From Stichopus chloronotus (Eukaryota > Echinodermata > Holothuroidea > Aspidochirotida > Stichopodidae), in NCBI GenBank assembly GCA_021234535.1, contig CM037845.1, positions 8,362,143 through 8,426,142 of the forward strand: 64,000 nucleotides of DNA. Direction: 5' to 3'. This document shows, piece by piece, positions 51,001 through 60,885 of the stretch. Position numbers and translations under genes: made by a program. Positions within the stretch are counted from its first letter, which is position 1. Each line of letters begins with the position of its first letter. Under the pieces are notes generated by a model. The model saw only the letters and a list, made by a program, of their open reading frames with translations. It searched no databases and had not been told where the DNA came from.

Positions 51001-51227
51001 CAAAGTTATTGCAGTAACTCTGGAGTATCAAGAAGAGAAAAACACAAAAAAGAAAAGTCATGCACATCACCCAGACATCTATCATCACCATTGTCATTAT
51101 GTTGTCATTTTTTCATTACTACAGGTTATTGCACAACTTAAGGCAAACGAACAATGAATTCATGGAACATTGTAAAGAACTGAGAGGGGCAGCCAGACAG
51201 TCGCTGGACTCCTTGCTCTTACTACCG
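14870..51227 (+). CDS. RhoGEF (Dbl-homology domain) gene, six exons, partial at both ends
   Basis: Spliced gene assembled by eye from exons 14870-15059, 20115-20211, 21835-21925, 36349-36394, 37498-37567 and 51125-51227. All internal junctions have AG acceptors and GT donors, and the codon phases match across all five introns (1, 2, 0, 1, 2), giving 199 codons with no stop. Residues from about 64 onward match the layout of a DH (RhoGEF) domain: the CR1-like helix 'LLSDFLASEEDYLECL', a middle helix ending 'SKRLIAQ', the short link 'RIGNCF', the 'FWQEYRKYY' helix, and 'SLDSLLLLP', which normally precedes a conserved xQR helix. DH proteins catalyse GDP release from Rho/Rac/Cdc42 GTPases and usually have a PH domain next, not seen here. 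The subfamily is not identified. The start codon, N-terminus, last third of the DH domain and stop codon are missing. The two largest introns are 14.4 and 13.6 kb. Confidence 0.85.
16632..16700. repeat. 69-bp direct repeat, left copy
   Basis: Matches 16961-17029 with a single difference (g/a) over 69 bases. Read forward from the internal ATG it gives 'MKMPATAFGCQNARDFK', vaguely like the start of a THAP zinc finger but lacking the first Cys. Near-identity implies a recent duplication. Confidence 0.85.
16811..16960. repeat. Dispersed repeat family E, copy 2
   Basis: Aligns with 14101-14238 and 50226-50369 and ends directly against the right-hand 69-bp direct repeat. The conserved 3' part is 'ggggtaagtatagtc' and 'acccacaccagtga'. 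Confidence 0.65.
16961..17029. repeat. 69-bp direct repeat, right copy
   Basis: Second copy of the 16632-16700 sequence, with one mismatch. The 260 bases between the two copies hold family E copy 2 at their right end, so the pair flanks an insertion or marks a local duplication. Confidence 0.85.
20115..20211 (+). CDS. RhoGEF exon 2: start of DH domain (CR1 helix)
   Basis: Exon of 97 nt, phase 1 in and phase 2 out. A strong pyrimidine-rich acceptor 'ttctcctctcctcccactcag' precedes it and the donor is 'CTGAG|GTGAGA'. It encodes 'DDRSALLSDFLASEEDYL' followed by 'ECLQSYFLTYEEPL'. This is the typical opening of a DH domain: a helix with (A/T)E-x-x-Y, then a helix ending in 'PL'. In the family the conserved Glu of this first helix contacts the GTPase switch I region; the E-E-D-Y here supplies it. 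This exon and exon 6 are the strongest evidence for the family assignment. Confidence 0.9.
20212..21834 (+). other. RhoGEF intron 2
   Basis: A 1.6-kb intron (GTGAGA ... cttcag). It carries one 353-bp miniature element at 20529-20881; the remainder shows no feature. The open frame at 21178-21504 is rich in Phe/Cys/Ser from T-rich intron and is not a gene. Confidence 0.75.
20529..20881. mobile_element. 353-bp TTAA-bounded miniature element, family F copy 1
   Basis: It begins TTAAAGGGAAATAGGG and ends with the exact complement CCCTATTTCCCTTTAA. The copy at 22062-22414 has exactly the same length and closely related interior (for example 'aagaaataagtttctca' and 'atgcataatgttttgagga'). Bases outside TTAA differ between the copies, so TTAA is either the target duplication or part of the terminal repeat. 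It has no coding capacity. The superfamily is unassigned; a TTAA target is known for piggyBac-type elements. Confidence 0.85.
21835..21925 (+). CDS. RhoGEF exon 3: DH domain second helix
   Basis: Exon of 91 nt, phase 2 in and phase 0 out, with acceptor 'ttttgctcttcag' and donor 'GCCCAG|GTGAGT'. It encodes 'SQLLSLSPSDKRLLFVPLKP' and then 'FLKCSKRLIAQ' (the first Ser codon is split across the junction). In DH domains this stretch corresponds to the loop and helix written as 'deevxxlFxNixei...hxxLlxqL'. The spacing and the terminal 'RLIAQ' fit. Confidence 0.88.
22062..22414. mobile_element. 353-bp TTAA-bounded miniature element, family F copy 2
   Basis: It begins TTAAAGGGAAATAAGG and ends CCCTGTTTCCCTTTAA, same orientation and length as 20529-20881. 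It starts only about 140 bases after the donor of exon 3. The two copies lie in adjacent introns on either side of exon 3. Confidence 0.85.
23452..23490. repeat. GA microsatellite followed by G-run
   Basis: A run of (ga)n leads straight into a run of about 13 G, then a purine-rich stretch to about 23,530. A simple repeat in intron 3. Confidence 0.8.
23873..23935. repeat. TG-rich microsatellite
   Basis: Interrupted (tg)n with tgtgcg and tgtacg variants. It produces spurious open frames rich in Cys/Val on one strand and Thr/His on the other. Confidence 0.8.
29019..29200. repeat. C/T-only minisatellite (about 180 bp)
   Basis: Nearly pure pyrimidine on the + strand, built from variants of 'ccctctttcccctctcc' and 'cacccttcccctc'. 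The complementary strand has many GGG/GGGG runs. It generates long overlapping Pro/Ser/Leu and Gly/Arg/Glu frames that are not genes. Confidence 0.9.
30589..31060. repeat. Family B copy 2, reverse orientation
   Basis: Begins AGGTTGTGAGACATG and matches the complement of 40440-40951 and of 993-1554, for example 'ggctaaatatgcaaatttgt' and 'aagagatggacccttatgat'. Its inner end runs into a TG microsatellite and then the first AGGTCA array. Confidence 0.7.
31081..31830. repeat. Tandem array 1: five ~145-bp units with AGGTCA half-sites
   Basis: Five units whose reference half-sites start at 31191, 31345, 31490, 31634 and 31779 (spacings 154, 145, 144, 145). The common unit contains 'acaccatatctcaagaag', 'tggtcatagtgagtagatga' and the half-site block. 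The second unit reads AGGTCA-A-AGGTCA-TTTG-AGGTCA-CCAG-TGGTCA. Later units decay: unit 4 loses the second half-site. No open frame persists through the array. The half-site block resembles nuclear-receptor DR1 and DR4 sites; function is unproven. Confidence 0.85.
34164..34420. repeat. Dispersed repeat family D, copy 1
   Basis: Aligns with 42875-43107 in the same orientation; shared words include 'cactttggtcagt', 'attccatagcaaaa', 'ggtcggggaaac' and 'gaatgagaatgta'. The open frame on the minus strand at 33872-34357 comes from this repeat and is not a gene. Confidence 0.65.
35460..36043. repeat. Dispersed repeat family A, copy 2 (empty site)
   Basis: Aligns with 7010-7775 but lacks the 198-bp insertion, reading straight through a single TA in 'gtagctagctcag' near 35,752-35,765. 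It lies about 300 bases upstream of the small exon 4. Confidence 0.65.
36349..36394 (+). CDS. RhoGEF exon 4: 46-nt small exon in the DH domain
   Basis: Very small exon of 46 nt, phase 0 in and phase 1 out, preceded by a long pyrimidine tract ('cttcttccttttcatttttccag') and followed by 'AATAG|GTACAG'. It encodes 'IGSTLKSTHLENLRI', and the split Gly codon gives 'RIG' joined to 'NCF' of the next exon. It is the only candidate found in the 15.6 kb between exons 3 and 5 that supplies the required phases together with the expected ~15-residue link ending in the family's 'IGxxF' motif. Skipping it would shift the reading frame. Confidence 0.78.
36395..37497 (+). other. RhoGEF intron 4
   Basis: A 1.1-kb intron from GTACAG to a T-rich ..tttacag. 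I see nothing else in it. Confidence 0.75.
37498..37567 (+). CDS. RhoGEF exon 5: DH domain central helix
   Basis: Exon of 70 nt, phase 1 in and phase 2 out. The acceptor 'tcttctttttttttacag' is strong and the donor is 'AGAGA|GTAAGC'. In the gene's frame it encodes 'NCFPPQFWQEYRKYYRTYQA' then 'IRE'. This matches the DH helix with consensus F-x(5-8)-Y-x-x-Y-x(3)-Y/N-x-x-A. The same bases are also open in the GAA ATT frame, but only the NCF frame agrees with both neighbouring exons and the family. Confidence 0.87.
39448..39520. repeat. TGTA/TG microsatellite
   Basis: Interrupted tgtatgtatg and tgtgtgtg run immediately before array 2. The first array is likewise preceded by a TG run at about 31,063-31,080. 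Confidence 0.85.
39521..40258. repeat. Tandem array 2: five ~145-bp units with AGGTCA half-sites
   Basis: Five units with reference half-sites starting at 39632, 39777, 39922, 40065 and 40210 (spacings 145, 145, 143, 145). The first and last units carry AGGTCA-A-AGGTCA-TTTG-GGGTCA-ACAG-GGGTCA. Units share 'aaacacgatatctcaagaa' and 'attgagaag'-type words with array 1, in the same orientation. These units are more alike than those of array 1, suggesting younger amplification. Confidence 0.87.
40440..40951. repeat. Family B copy 3, forward orientation
   Basis: Ends CACACAACCT like 993-1554 and aligns with it across most of its length, for example 'gatgcacagtgttagtatt' versus 'gttgcacagtgttggtatt'. 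Its left end is not clear because array 2 lies there. Confidence 0.7.
42875..43107. repeat. Dispersed repeat family D, copy 2
   Basis: Second copy of the 34164-34420 repeat, same orientation, diverged by scattered substitutions and small gaps. Edges are approximate. Confidence 0.65.
43884..44090. repeat. Four-unit minisatellite, 50-56 bp period
   Basis: Units start at 43884, 43940, 43991 and 44041. Each begins with a variant of 'tcctcatgcatgggatca' and ends with 'gaccaattctcatag'. The open frame across it reads as imperfect protein repeats only because of the tandem structure. Confidence 0.88.
47306..47367. repeat. Short tandem repeat of ATGTCCCATAGCAG
   Basis: Three copies of 'atgtcccatagcag' separated by short variable spacers in intron 5. 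Confidence 0.8.
50226..50369. repeat. Dispersed repeat family E, copy 3
   Basis: Aligns with 14101-14238 and 16811-16960; the conserved end is 'aaggggtaagtgtagtcac' and 'acccacaccagtga'. It lies about 750 bases upstream of exon 6. Confidence 0.65.
51125..51227 (+). CDS. RhoGEF exon 6: DH domain up to the xQR helix
   Basis: Exon of 103 nt, phase 2 in and phase 0 out, with acceptor 'tttcattactacag' and donor 'CTACCG|GTAAGT'. It encodes 'LLHNLRQTNNEFMEHCKELR' and then 'GAARQSLDSLLLLP'. The ending matches the DH segment 'xxLxSxLxxPxQR', where the Pro is followed by the most conserved helix of the domain. The exon stops exactly at that Pro, so the next exon should begin in phase 0 with a V/I/M-Q-R triplet. 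No such exon was recognised downstream. Confidence 0.9.
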
Positions 51228-52722
51228 GTAAGTTGTTTATGTACCCCTTCTTTTCATTTTGTTTTCATTGCATGACGTTTTTTTCATTATCAATGATGTC
51301 TGCTGTGGATCACAAGCTTGGTGAGGATGTTGGAGGGTCTCTAATCTGCTGGTGGTGTGTTACTCAGTGCTCAGATAAAAGAGTATCCATGGATGAGATA
51401 TCAGACCCATATATTTCTCACCCTGCTATCATTTGACCAGGATAACAAGTTTTGACCGTTTTACCATGGGGAAAAAGTTTTTGTAGAATCGCTCCTGCAA
51501 AGGGAGTGACTAGGAGAACAACTTTGCCTATAGATCTTACTCGTAATGTAATTAATTGACCATAGTAACAATGAGAACTATTAGATGGTGTGCTTGGGTT
51601 CTCTGTTTTGATGGTACAGAGGCAAGTGTCATTGAAGTGAAATTTGCAGTTAATTTGTCATACGTACTCTAGGAATATACAGTCCGAAGAAGTCAGACTG
51701 GGAAGAATGCCCATTTGTACTGAAGAGCACGCTGAATCCATCACATTTATACCAGTTTTCTATGAAGAATTTTGTGACTTTTATCGGAAAAGGCAGTTCG
51801 ACACTCCAACTTGATTTTGAGGATGCTTAGATGCTAAGTTTTGTAGGAAACTGATTTCCTACCAACAGCCTGGTGATGTCTAAATCTGCATTTTGTCAGT
51901 TTCAGTGATAAACCACACGTACCACAGGAATGCACAAAATATTTTGTGATAAAGTTGTAGAGTTACATCAAATACTATTTATTGTTTGTCGTTGTTTTTT
52001 GGGGGGTGGGGATTTTTGTGTCTGTGTGTTTGGTAAAATGTATAAGAAATTGATGCCTGTCAGAAATTCCTTGATGTTGCTTGGACTCTCACCAAGTGTA
52101 GGCAGAATCAGGGGAATTGTTAACTTTTTAAGAAACCTGGGAGAGGAAAACTTTTGAAGAAAGACATCTTTGTTAATTACCAGTTTTCTCTCTGTTTGTG
52201 ACATGATATAGACCTTGGATGGATGGATTAAGGAACACACAAATCACTTTTGGCTGAACTCAGCAGAATGTAAACTGTCATGTTGCATGGTTTAAATATT
52301 TGGCATGGATAAACTTTATTACAGGCCTGCGTAAACTGATTGTGTGGGTTTTACAAATTCACTGAGGGGTTTAGTGACCATCAGGAGTATTGTAGAACTG
52401 TTAGGACTGCTAGAGTATGTGGTAACTGGAGAAATGTTCCTCTCTCCACTTCCAAAATGCAATGAAATAGAGACTGCTTCATTTTGAGACTTGCAGCCAA
52501 GGACTAAACTAAGCGTTTTTGGCAATTGCCACAACTCCCCTGAGGACGTCACCAAATCGTATGCATGCTGCTGGTGGGATGCTGCGAGTCATCTGAGAAC
52601 CCATGTACATGGACGGATAGCCCTGATGAAATGACATACTGCAGGTCTACATGGGGGGTGCAGTTCATACAGATCAGAGGTGGTGGTGAGGGACACCTGT
52701 GTGTCCCTTCTGCTCAAAGAGA

Positions 52723-53092
52723 TAAAGCTGGAATATGGTTTGTACAGGCAATCACTTCGTCATCTACCTTTGTTCATAGGTGTTTGAGGGAGGAGAAAGT
52801 AGGGGAAAAGATCACCCGCCACAAAATTGGAAAGAGAACTGTGCTCTCTTCTTCCAGGTATTTGAACATGAAACTGTCTCAACATTTTCGTTGGCCCTAC
52901 AATTCAAACTCTTAAAGAAAGCGTAGTAGTCAATCCCGGTAATTCTTGAAATCAAACAGACCAATGGGAATGGATATGAATATTCAGGTGTGCCAAAATG
53001 GGATGTAAACAATGTATTTTTGTAGTGGCTATGACACATTCCACTGAATTTGATTTTCACTGACAAATTTTCAACTCCAATTCCAGCTTTAA
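52723..53092. mobile_element. ~370-bp inverted-repeat element, family C copy 1
   Basis: Begins TAAAGCTGGAATATGG and ends CCAGCTTTAA. It aligns with 55055-55432 and with the complement of 61852-62231. A shared internal word is 'gaccaatgggaatggatatg'. No coding capacity, so probably a non-autonomous DNA transposon. Confidence 0.75.
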
Positions 53093-55054
53093 GTATCAGC
53101 AGGCAACTTGAAAACATGGTAGGTTTATTAGCTATATCACCCATCAGAACCATCCTGGATATTTCCAGGCCCTTTCCACACCAAGTTCAAGAGTGGTTAT
53201 TGTTTTCCACATGTGTCCATCTGCATGAATCTCTTTGAAGGAGTTTCAGCATCCACACACAGACTGTGCTTGATGGCACGAAGTCCAATGCCATTGTATG
53301 GGTCAAGTATGAAGAGTAAACTCCATTAGGTTCTATGAATGTGTAATATGTAAGCGTTTCACCTCTCAATATAACCCACATAGCATCATCCATCATGGTA
53401 GGTTCTGTCCGCAGATGCCACAAGTTTTGTGTACCTGCAAAGGTTCAAACAAAGTTGAAACTTGCTCTTGGACCAATTTGGTCTTATATAAGCTCGTTAA
53501 AAATTCATACTGTTTAGGGAATTTGTAATTTTTACCTGTTCACTTTGCCAAACCCAGAATTACATAGTGACAGTCAAAGCTCTTCAAAGACATACCCCGC
53601 ATCCTCCCTTCTCAAGTTTTACACCACTGGAGTATTAAAAACAAAGACTGCGTGTAAAACGGCCCCAAAATTATCCAAATTTTCTTGTTTTGCCTAATTT
53701 TGATGACATTCCCTTCCTTGTCACAGTAAATTTAGTTTTATATCCCCTCTGGGTGTTACAGCAGTGCAGGCGTTACAGATACCCCCTCGGTATGTTTGTC
53801 TCGGTAATTGGACAGGGACTTAATGGCGGAGGAAACTTATTGAAGAAAAGGTCCAGAGCGTTGGTATTTTAAGAATACTTTCTGGTTTTGCTTTCAAACT
53901 AATAACTTCTTCCAACTATTAATTTTCCTTTGTCATGGTAATTTTGTCTTGGTCTCTTTTTCCCTCCTTTTGAATTATGTCTGAAAGTCACTGTTAGTTC
54001 AAGGACAGGTCATCTGCTTGTAAACAGGCCAGCCAGCCTAATCATGTTGTTTTCTGTTCCATGCTGTTTGACTTGAGGTTGGCTGTGTATTAGATTCTTC
54101 CAAACCAGCAACCAGAGATGCACCCATCACCTTCCACGTACGTTTTGTTTTGTTGACTTGCTCGCTAACGAACGAAAAAAAAAAAACCAAAGGAATGGAG
54201 GGAGGGGTGGGGTAACTTTTTAAAAAGTGATTTGACCCTTTTCAGGACTGTTGTCACCCCGCATGACTGATGGCATCAGTCCAACATGCACTTTGACTTT
54301 ACATGTCAGTTAATTTTTTTTTTTTTTGTTGATCAGAATGGTGGGCTGGTGGCAGATGATACATTATGTTTGGATGTAATTTATCCTTTGATAAATAGAT
54401 AGAGTACATATTTGTCAGCGCTGATCGATAGTCTGAAACTTTCCAAACTACCCCTTCCTTAGTGATGTGTACCTTTTCGTTAAATTCTGGTTAGATTGAC
54501 TAGGTGTGAATACTTTCCAAATAAAAATAAACACATAATCCGAACAGTGTAGTGCATGGCACTGGAACGTGCACCCATCAGTCCCTACTCACTCATACCC
54601 TCAGGGATTTTAGCTTTTCGAAAAACACCAGACCTTGGACGTTAAGTAACAAACTTTTTTTTTTTTAACTTTTTGTAATGAGGAGGCTTTTTATTTCTTT
54701 AATTGGTTGAACTTGGCAGAACAGTCAATACTTCTGAGAAATTGCATCAGTACGAAGGTGTGATTGTACCCCATCTGTCAACACTGAAAGGGAACATTTT
54801 CATTTCTTCAGATTTGTTTTCATCAGGAGCATAATTTGATTTCGAGGAAGGTTGCACCTACCAAGATGATATTTTGTCTTGCAAGAAAACTTAGCATACA
54901 ACATTTTTAGAATACGTCGTAATTACCATGCAAAAGGCTCATTTTGTGACCAGACTGATCGCTTTTAGACTTCAAAATGCCCTTACAGATATAGCACTGT
55001 GTGTACATGCACTTAAATTTAACGGGATACCCACAGAGGACAGTAGACGTCTCT

Positions 55055-55432
55055 TTAAGCTGTAATATGAGTAGAAAAGGCAATCACCTGGTCACCTTCC
55101 TGTGTTCTTTGTCATTGTTTCAGGGAAGAGAAAGTAGGAGAACAGATCACCTGTCACAAAGTCTGGAAGAGAACTATGCACTCATGTTTCAGATAGTTCA
55201 ATATGAAGATTATCTCTGCATTTTTGTGGCCCTACAAAATTCAGACTCTTCAGGAGAACATTAAGGAGTCAACCACCATTGCTTGAAATCAAATAGACCA
55301 ATGGGAATGGATATGAATATTCATGTATGCAAAAATGGGGTTTGAATATTGTTTTTTTATGCAGTGGCTATGACATATTCGGCAGAATTTGAATTTCCAC
55401 TTACAAATTTTCAACTCATAGCCCAGCTTTAA
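55055..55432. mobile_element. ~378-bp inverted-repeat element, family C copy 2
   Basis: Begins TTAAGCTGTAATATGAG and ends CCCAGCTTTAA, same orientation as copy 1. The open frames crossing it, including the one at 55001-55264, are accidental. Confidence 0.78.
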
Positions 55433-58400
55433 AATACATGTGTACATTTCTTTCTCAAGGAGTTGTCAGTCTATGTCAGTGCCGCCACCCCAAGAACATA
55501 GGGCTTACTGATAAGTTGATGCGGAACGGTCATGGTTCATTGTGTTTCAGTGAATCAATTGCAAATTTCAATCCCATCTCGGTTTTCCTCATCCCAGCTA
55601 TGTTAGAAGACACCGCAAACCTCACCATCAGGCCTGGTAGACAACATAATGAAGGGGTTTGAGGGGGCCAAAATTTTTTCAGGGGAAAAAACTTTCAGAG
55701 GGGGGGCCAAGTGTGTAGTAATGTATTGAGTCAGTGGTAAGCAAAAACTCGCGAGGGGGAAAAGTTTTTATCAGGGGGCTTTGTCTTCCCTTCCTTTTTG
55801 CAATGATGAAACCAGTAATTTGTTTGCAGAAGTTTGACCTACACTGCACTATGGCAGTTGATATAAACTCAACATATGTACAGTATCAAGAGGTTGAAAT
55901 GAGGAGAGTGCTCACAATGATTCAGTTTGCATTTTTTAAGTAAAATGTCAACCATGTTCATGCATCTCTTCCTTCATATCTATCGGTGGAATGATACCAG
56001 CTTGTAGAAAGATTTGTAAAGTATCCTCCTTCAGACAACATCTCCTGACCCAATGACCTGACAAAGGTCAAGTATTTCTTATTGTCAGATTGCCCCTGAA
56101 GTGCTTGTAGAAGAGTTTTATGGCAAATTAACTACCTGGATTACTTACACCTGTGGGAAAAGGTTTGCCCTGTTACTCTGTGTACAGACGGTGTACTGTG
56201 TTGGGACCGTAGAAATAGAAGGAAGAACGTTGACATGACTTGCTTATCAAGTGAAAAGTTGAGGGCGCTTTCAATTTGTGGGCGAAAAACCCCGTGAGAT
56301 AAGTGTCGTGGCATCTACTGCATGGTTCCATGAATTTGTAGACTACCATTTAGGTGGAAGCAATATGTGTATGACACTTGATCACTGATCAGCCATACTG
56401 ACAGCTATTGTGGTTTCAGTATGAGGAAACATGAAGTCATTCTCCTGACTAATCCCATTTCTGTGGTTCGGACAGATAAACTGACTGGCTGCAGTGGGTA
56501 TTTATTTTAAATTTCTGATTGTTCATGGACCATGAAGCAGACAATTTGTACCTTCAATAAAATATCTATATAGTTCATTTTACTTCCACTGGCCAGGATC
56601 TTAGCAGGAGAAGATACCAATGCAAATAAAGTTCCAATGATAAGATTTTGTTTCCAAGATTAGAAAACACAGAGAGTTGGCCACAAGTTGTGTCTTCCTC
56701 GCAAAATGATGCCTATCGTAGCATCAGGGAGGTGCTAGTGAAGGAGATACAACGGGGCGGTTCAGGAGTGCGTTTTACTTTTGTGTGATCTATCTTACTT
56801 CTAGGGACATCCAAGTAATCTTCATTCACACCTGCTTGTAATCTTTGAAAAGGATTGCATAGCAAAAAGCTTTGATGAGAGGTTCTTTGCCGACAATCAA
56901 CTCAAAACCACTGTCTCAAAAATGGAAACGACTGGCTATCTCTTTCGAATCAAGACAGACTGGTATATAAGAATAAGACATAGACCTTTGCCATATGCAA
57001 ATGACAAAAACGATCATAAGACTATATTTTACTGTTGCATTTTATCGATTTTCACGGATTTTCACAGTTTGCAGAGGGTGTATCCATGTTCAATAAGTTA
57101 CACAACATCAAATTTTTCCACTGCGATAGGCGTCGGACCACGTCGGAAGTTGAAAAGAATAACGACTGGCGGTGCTATAGCTATATACAAACTTTGTCTA
57201 TGGGTAATTTACAACGGAGTAGACAACATAAACCTTTCCCGTTAAGTTCCTAACACCCTTTAATCCCATTGAATCTTCAAGAGGTGAACAAAAGAGACGA
57301 TTACGGCAGAAACGAGGATACTTCAAAAGAAGAAACTTCTGTTGTATCTCCTTCTCTAGCACCTCCCTGGTAGAATGAACATCCTCTCAGCAATGACCAA
57401 ATCATGTTTATCACACCAGCAGAGCCTTCTGCATACCCCATGACTGTTAGGTTTTGAGGAAACTTAGGTTTTAGACATGTCTTGGAGGAGGATAGAAGGG
57501 GGGAGAAGGTGGGGTGTGTGTGAGTTGTTTGAGAGAGGTGGTAGTTTGGGCTGCTCCAGTTCATGGACATCCATGTAACAAACAGATGTGATGCTTTCCA
57601 AAGTTTATAGATTACATATGACTATGTATAGGCACTTACTATATGATCAAATCCACCATATGAAGTTCCCATGAAAGACTACTGGATCGGTCAAAAAATT
57701 TCATGTTCTCTGAGGACATGCTGAAATAGCTAAGCAAGATGGCTTCAGTGTCATTTGAGAATGTCTAGTGTAAGATAAGTGGAAGATCGTCTATAGAGAT
57801 TTATGAGTTTCTTGTGTACTCTAAGTGGCGTTCATGAAAGCCTTTGTGTCTATGTGTTGATGAATTTCAACCTTTCATACATAGAAGACAAATTTCTTGA
57901 TCCAAGTATTCGACTGAATGCAAAAATAAGCTGAGGTAGTTTTTGTGCACGCATGGCAATGTAGAATACATGTCAGTGTTCTCCATCAGGGGCTTTATGC
58001 AGGGTGTGGCCTGCCTGTAAAGTCAAAAGTCATCTCAATTACCAAAACTTGCTGAAGGTGGGAAGATGTTGACACCCCCTCCCGTCAAACCCCTCTATTG
58101 ACAATTTCTGGATGCTTTCTTGATGCTTGCCAGTTGCCACTCTGTATCTGGTCACCGGTGAATGTATGGTAAAGTCACCTAAAAATCTGCCAGAGAAAAG
58201 TGAACCCCAGAAATTTAAACAAAGAAAGTAAATATTGATGAAGATTTAAATATAAAGTAGTTCTTTTCCCCAAATGTTATGGTTAGCAATCACAAGCATT
58301 TGCTCTTTTTTCTGCTGGGAGGACAGGTTTGAAATGAGGTTTTATCCATGTATTCTTGAATGGCATTGGCATTTGGTCACTGAATGGATGATTCCATGGT

Positions 58401-60811
58401 AAAATGTAGGGCAACTGAAACAAATGCTGCATATATTGTACTGTAGCATGAACAAATCAAGTCTTCTTTTTTCTTTTAAAATTTTCCCCTTGTTTTTTTT
58501 TTGTCTTTTTTTTAAGACCTAGGTTAAAGTTCCATTAGTTTTAAGTGCATATTCTGCTTTTGTATTTTTCCTGTTTCCTGTTTTGTAGAAGGTGGTTCCT
58601 TTCTCCTTTGTATCCCAGACTGTTAAAGGTGGGGTCACCAGTTACTCACATTATCGCCTATCATACATGAAATGTACTTTTAATAGAGAACAGGAAGTTT
58701 AGTAAAACAAAGCCAAAAAACTTAATGAAGACTTTTTAAATAGAACGGTCAACTTTTGATGTTCATTATTCCTACATGTTGTCATGGCAATGATAGGATT
58801 GACTGATATGTTGAGTTCCACAACAGCTAGGCTATGTGTGGTGCTACTGCTTTCAAGAACAGAGAGCCAACTGCAAGCTTGCAGAGGTTGTTAGACTGAT
58901 CTGGGGCTTATCATTTGGAAAATTGACTCAAGCAATGATACTGCATTTCTTCTGATATTAATAGTTGTTGAGGAAATTATTCAGCTGGCAAACAGGGGGC
59001 AAAATTCTAAGAGGACAAACATGGTCACATTGTGTGTTACTCGTTGCTGAATCAGAAACCATAAGGCTGATGTACTCTTCGTGATCTTCGATACACGCAG
59101 AATGATTTATGAAACCAACATTATGGTATACATTTTGTTGGACTCGGAGCTGCAATACTATGGTTGTTTTAAACTTCAACACCAACAATATTGATGTCAA
59201 TGTTTGAGTCGCATATTAGAATGAAATATCTTGCATGTCTGACGGTCTGCACTTACATTTAAACCTTTAATTTTTAGGAAATTTATACCCATAATGCTTT
59301 GCAACAACACAAACAAATCTCCCCTGCTGTCTGTTTTTCAAGACTGTATCTTTTGTGGACAGTAGGGAAGAAAAGATCCCATTGGAATACTTGAACATGC
59401 CCACAGCAATGCCAGGGCACAGACACTTCCACAGTTATAACGAAACTAAACTCCAATTAGTTCAATTACGTGACTTTTAAATTCAGATACCTCGAGACCT
59501 TTTGTCTAAGAAGATAATATCCGATTCAGAGAAAGAGCTAGTTAACCTCAATCAGCACTGGAAAGGGGAAACTGGTTCATAAGCAACATTGCAATGTAAA
59601 GAAATGAGGAAAGTTTAAACATTTGTGGATTAGCTGGATCATGTGTAGCACCTGAAAAGTTCAAAACAAACTTCAAAACAAACTTCTGTCCCCATTCCCC
59701 CTTCCCATACTTTCTCTTCTCTGAGACATTACTTCACTGTGAGTGGAACTTTTATTCACTTAACGTTGGATTCACTTTTGTTCTTCACTGGCCTCGTGCT
59801 TGAGATATACAGGGGTAGAGATGCAAGTCTACTGACCCCATCTGTATTCTGTACTGGAGTCGGCTGCTCGTAAGAACTTTTGCAGCTGCTTGAACAGTAC
59901 AGTCGAATGAATTGTTTTTCTGGAGCTCTGCTGAAAAAAGGAAGAGCAGCTTTTTTGGGAAGTTTTGTAGTTGTTGAGAGTATTGAATATTCAGTTGTTG
60001 AAGTGACTCTATCTTAATACAAAGGTAAGTGAGCTGTAAAGTTACATATCATTATGACACTCACATGTCTTCATGTAGGTACTGCATTTCTGACCTCTAA
60101 TTTTATACCTCTGGTGACAATTGGTAACATTTGACACCCGTCTTTCCTGTCATTCCCCTCGTCCCCTCTCCTCACACCATCCAAAAGTCAAGTTTAATTA
60201 ACTTGATTGATTTTAAGGACATTACTGTCTAACAATAGTTCTAGGAGCAAATGATCCTTGTTGTCATTAAGTATCAGTTGTATTTGATATTTCCACCCTC
60301 TTGCAGTAGGCTATCATGTAGTTGCAAGAAATTCGCTCATGGGCACAAGTTGTAATTTTGTGACAGTCTTTGTCTGTTTCGCTGTTCTCAGAGACACTGA
60401 CCCTGCAGAGTCATTTCAAAGAAAAACTTGCGCAGTGTGCGTCTCCTCCAACCCCAAGCACATCTGGAGACTGGTTCCATTCCCGTCGTAAAACACACGC
60501 AAATGACATTGCTCTTTATTTTGATCTGAATCCAATATGTAAAGGAAGCTTAGATTTTATGCAACCTTTAAACTGTCAGGGAAAGAGGTACTTCAGGTTT
60601 TGAAAATGTTGCAGGCTACTCAGTTGACAACTGAATGAGCCCTTTTGTATTGTGGAACCCCACTATTATTACTCAAAAAGTCAAAAATGCATAATTAGGT
60701 TTTTATGAGTATCTTGTTCCAAAGACAGATTGTTATTTTAAATATGCCGTCATTTAGTGTGGATGATATGACTGGAAATTTCATAGCATTCATACCTGAT
60801 TTTTTTTTTTA

Positions 60812-60885
60812 TGTGTGTGTTTCCCACTGTGTTTTGTATGTGTGAGTGTGTTTGTGAGTATGTTTGTGAGTGTGTCTGTGAGGGA
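60812..60885. repeat. TG/TGAG microsatellite
   Basis: An interrupted run of tgtgtg, tgtgag and tgtttgtgag units. Confidence 0.8.

Larger units (their letters stand above)
37568..51124 (+). other. RhoGEF intron 5
   Basis: A 13.6-kb intron from GTAAGC to attactacag. It holds a TG microsatellite, the second AGGTCA array, family B copy 3, family D copy 2, two small tandem repeats (43.9-44.1 and 47.3 kb) and family E copy 3. No additional exon was recognised. The 44.1-47.3 kb and 47.4-50.2 kb stretches show nothing identifiable. Confidence 0.7.

Noticed and set aside
55733..55943. Open frame with G-run rich upstream 'gggggccaaa' sequence
   Set aside because: Low-complexity repeat-like DNA; no coding evidence.
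59273..59370. Possible exon after ttaatttttag
   Set aside because: Phase 0 is open, but it does not begin with xQR and no family motif is present; the donor is weak.
60392..60588. Open frame with tctcag acceptor encoding 'SHFKEKLAQCASPPTPSTSG'
   Set aside because: Phase does not join exon 6, and there is no DH or PH motif.
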